NCBI GenBank assembly: GCA_905201285.1
Contig: CAJKNM010000091.1
Location: forward strand, 1-6,149
DNA length: 6,149 nucleotides
Direction: 5' to 3'
Source: an uncultured Eubacteriales bacterium
GTDB lineage: Bacteria; Bacillota; Clostridia; Monoglobales; Monoglobaceae
The notes beneath the pieces were generated by a model, which was not told the origin of the DNA, did no database searches, and worked only from the letters and a program-made list of their open reading frames with translations. Positions 5,248-6,149 of this stretch are shown in pieces. The position numbers and the translations under genes are program-made. Numbering within the stretch: position 1 is the first letter of the stretch; every line of letters starts with the position of its first letter.

Positions 5248-6149
5248 CTAATCCGCCATTGCACATTCAATCAGCTTGTCAAGCAGAGCCGAAATTTCAA
5301 CCCCGCTTTTTTCCCAGAGCTTCGGATACATACTGATTGAAGTGAATCCCGGCAGAGTATTTATCTCGTTCAGCTTTATCTCGCCGGTCTCCTTATCCAT
5401 AAAGAAATCAACGCGCGATAAACCCTTGCATTCGCATATCTTGTAAGCGGCAACCGCATAATTTCGAATCCTCTCGGTTGCTTCGGCACTTATGGGCGCC
5501 GGCATAAGAAGCTTTGAATTTTCATCTGCATACTTTGCGTCGTAGTCATAGAATTCCGCCGCAGGAACAATCTCGCCTATAATGTCGGCGCAAACGGGGT
5601 TCTCGTTACCGAGAATGGCGCTCTCGATTTCACGTGCATTAACCGCCTCTTCAACAAGAATTTTTCTGTCGTGCGGCGCGGCCGCGGCAAGACCCGCTTT
5701 AAGCTCATCGCGGTTTGATGCCTTGCTTATTCCGACCGAAGAGCCGGCGTTTGACGGCTTGACAAAACATGGGTAGCCGAGCTTTTCTTCTATCTCGTCA
5801 AGTTTTGATTCAGCATAGTTTCCGTTTGAGTCCGTCCGGACTTCAACCCAATTTGCCTGAGGAATCCCTGCGGCTTTAAACATAATCTTTGCCACACATT
5901 TGTCCATACAGATTGCACTTCCTATTACTCCGGGGCCGACATAGGGGATCCCGGCAAGTTCAAAAAGACCCTGTATGGTTCCGTCCTCACCGTTTCTTCC
6001 GTGCATAGCGGGAATCGCGGCGTCTATCTTTATCTTTTGAACTCCGCTGTCGCTTAAAACAATGATTCCGCGGTCAGAGCGGTCGGGAGAGATAACGGCA
6101 TGAGCATACTTATTACAGTCCCTGTCGAAATCTATAACCTCATCGGCTT
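5248..6149 (-). CDS. ddl: D-alanine-D-alanine ligase, N-terminus beyond the right edge
   Basis: Ddl joins two D-alanines with ATP to give the dipeptide added by MurF to the peptidoglycan precursor. The frame stays open to the right edge: 299 codons are visible, and an estimated 45-60 N-terminal residues are missing compared with family lengths near 350. An internal ATG at 6006 is not the start, because the codons upstream (ISPDRSDRGIIVLSDSG, then IDAAIPAM) continue the N-terminal Ddl domain into HGRNGEDG at visible residues 49-56. The ATP-grasp part follows: MDKCVAK, FVKPSNAGSSVG (128-139, glycine-rich ATP loop) and VEEAVNAREIE. The omega loop has FYDYDAKY (199-206); the Lys-Tyr pair corresponds to E. 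coli DdlB Lys215-Tyr216, which favours D-Ala-D-Ala over the D-lactate-specific VanA type. The magnesium-binding LNEINTLPGFT lies at 259-269. It ends in TAG, 12 nt before the murI ATG. Identity is firm; acceptor specificity is an inference from the loop. Confidence 0.96.
   Translation of the reverse strand, partial: ADEVIDFDRDCNKYAHAVISPDRSDRGIIVLSDSGVQKIKIDAAIPAMHGRNGEDGTIQGLFELAGIPYVGPGVIGSAICMDKCVAKIMFKAAGIPQANWVEVRTDSNGNYAESKLDEIEEKLGYPCFVKPSNAGSSVGISKASNRDELKAGLAAAAPHDRKILVEEAVNAREIESAILGNENPVCADIIGEIVPAAEFYDYDAKYADENSKLLMPAPISAEATERIRNYAVAAYKICECKGLSRVDFFMDKETGEIKLNEINTLPGFTSISMYPKLWEKSGVEISALLDKLIECAMAD

Noticed and set aside
5248..6006. A ddl gene starting at the ATG at 6006.
   Set aside because: The frame continues upstream to the window edge with recognisable N-terminal Ddl sequence, and this ATG lies just before the HGRNGEDG motif, inside the protein.
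5248..6149. A van-type (D-Ala-D-Lac or D-Ala-D-Ser) resistance ligase.
   Set aside because: The omega loop has the DAKY sequence of ordinary D-Ala-D-Ala ligases, and no vanH, vanX, vanT or two-component genes are nearby in the window.

Overview
The window looks like chromosomal DNA from a low- to moderate-GC Gram-positive bacterium of the Clostridia, plausibly a gut Oscillospiraceae/Ruminococcus-type lineage. This is inferred from purine-rich Shine-Dalgarno sites before nearly every gene, a DUF1934 (YwiB-like) gene directly upstream of argS as in Firmicutes such as Bacillus subtilis, an S41 protease with a C-terminal peptidoglycan-binding domain, and a tRNA-Asp/tRNA-Phe cluster. The exact genus cannot be read from the sequence. 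Every supported gene lies on the minus strand.

Read in the direction of transcription (right to left), the window opens inside ddl (D-alanine-D-alanine ligase, N-terminus beyond the right edge). It continues with murI (glutamate racemase), a ywiB-like DUF1934 gene, argS (arginyl-tRNA synthetase), a small secreted protein of unknown function, and a ctpA/ctpB-type S41 processing protease. Gaps between these six genes are about 12 to 27 nt and none holds an evident promoter or terminator, so they probably form one operon. A long hairpin at 233-277, just after the protease gene, is the likely end of that unit.

After the hairpin comes a separate transcription unit. A near-perfect sigma-A promoter (156-184), preceded by phased A-tracts, drives tRNA-Asp (complete, CCA encoded) and then tRNA-Phe (cut by the left edge). 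The 151-nt stretch 136-286 is fully accounted for by this promoter, its AT-rich upstream region and the hairpin.

Functionally, MurI makes D-glutamate and Ddl makes D-Ala-D-Ala, both precursors of the peptidoglycan stem peptide. ArgS and the tRNAs serve translation. The S41 protease and its small neighbour are exported and probably act at the cell wall. The window is mostly core housekeeping DNA. I found no mobile element, CRISPR array, toxin-antitoxin pair or defence system, and no convincing new system. The points most worth a second look are the unknown exported protein beside the protease, the strand-asymmetric hairpin, an 8-bp tandem duplication that separates ywiB from argS, the Asn-to-Gly change in the first MurI active-site motif, and two start codons (ctpA, murI) that Shine-Dalgarno placement moves downstream of the longest reading frame.
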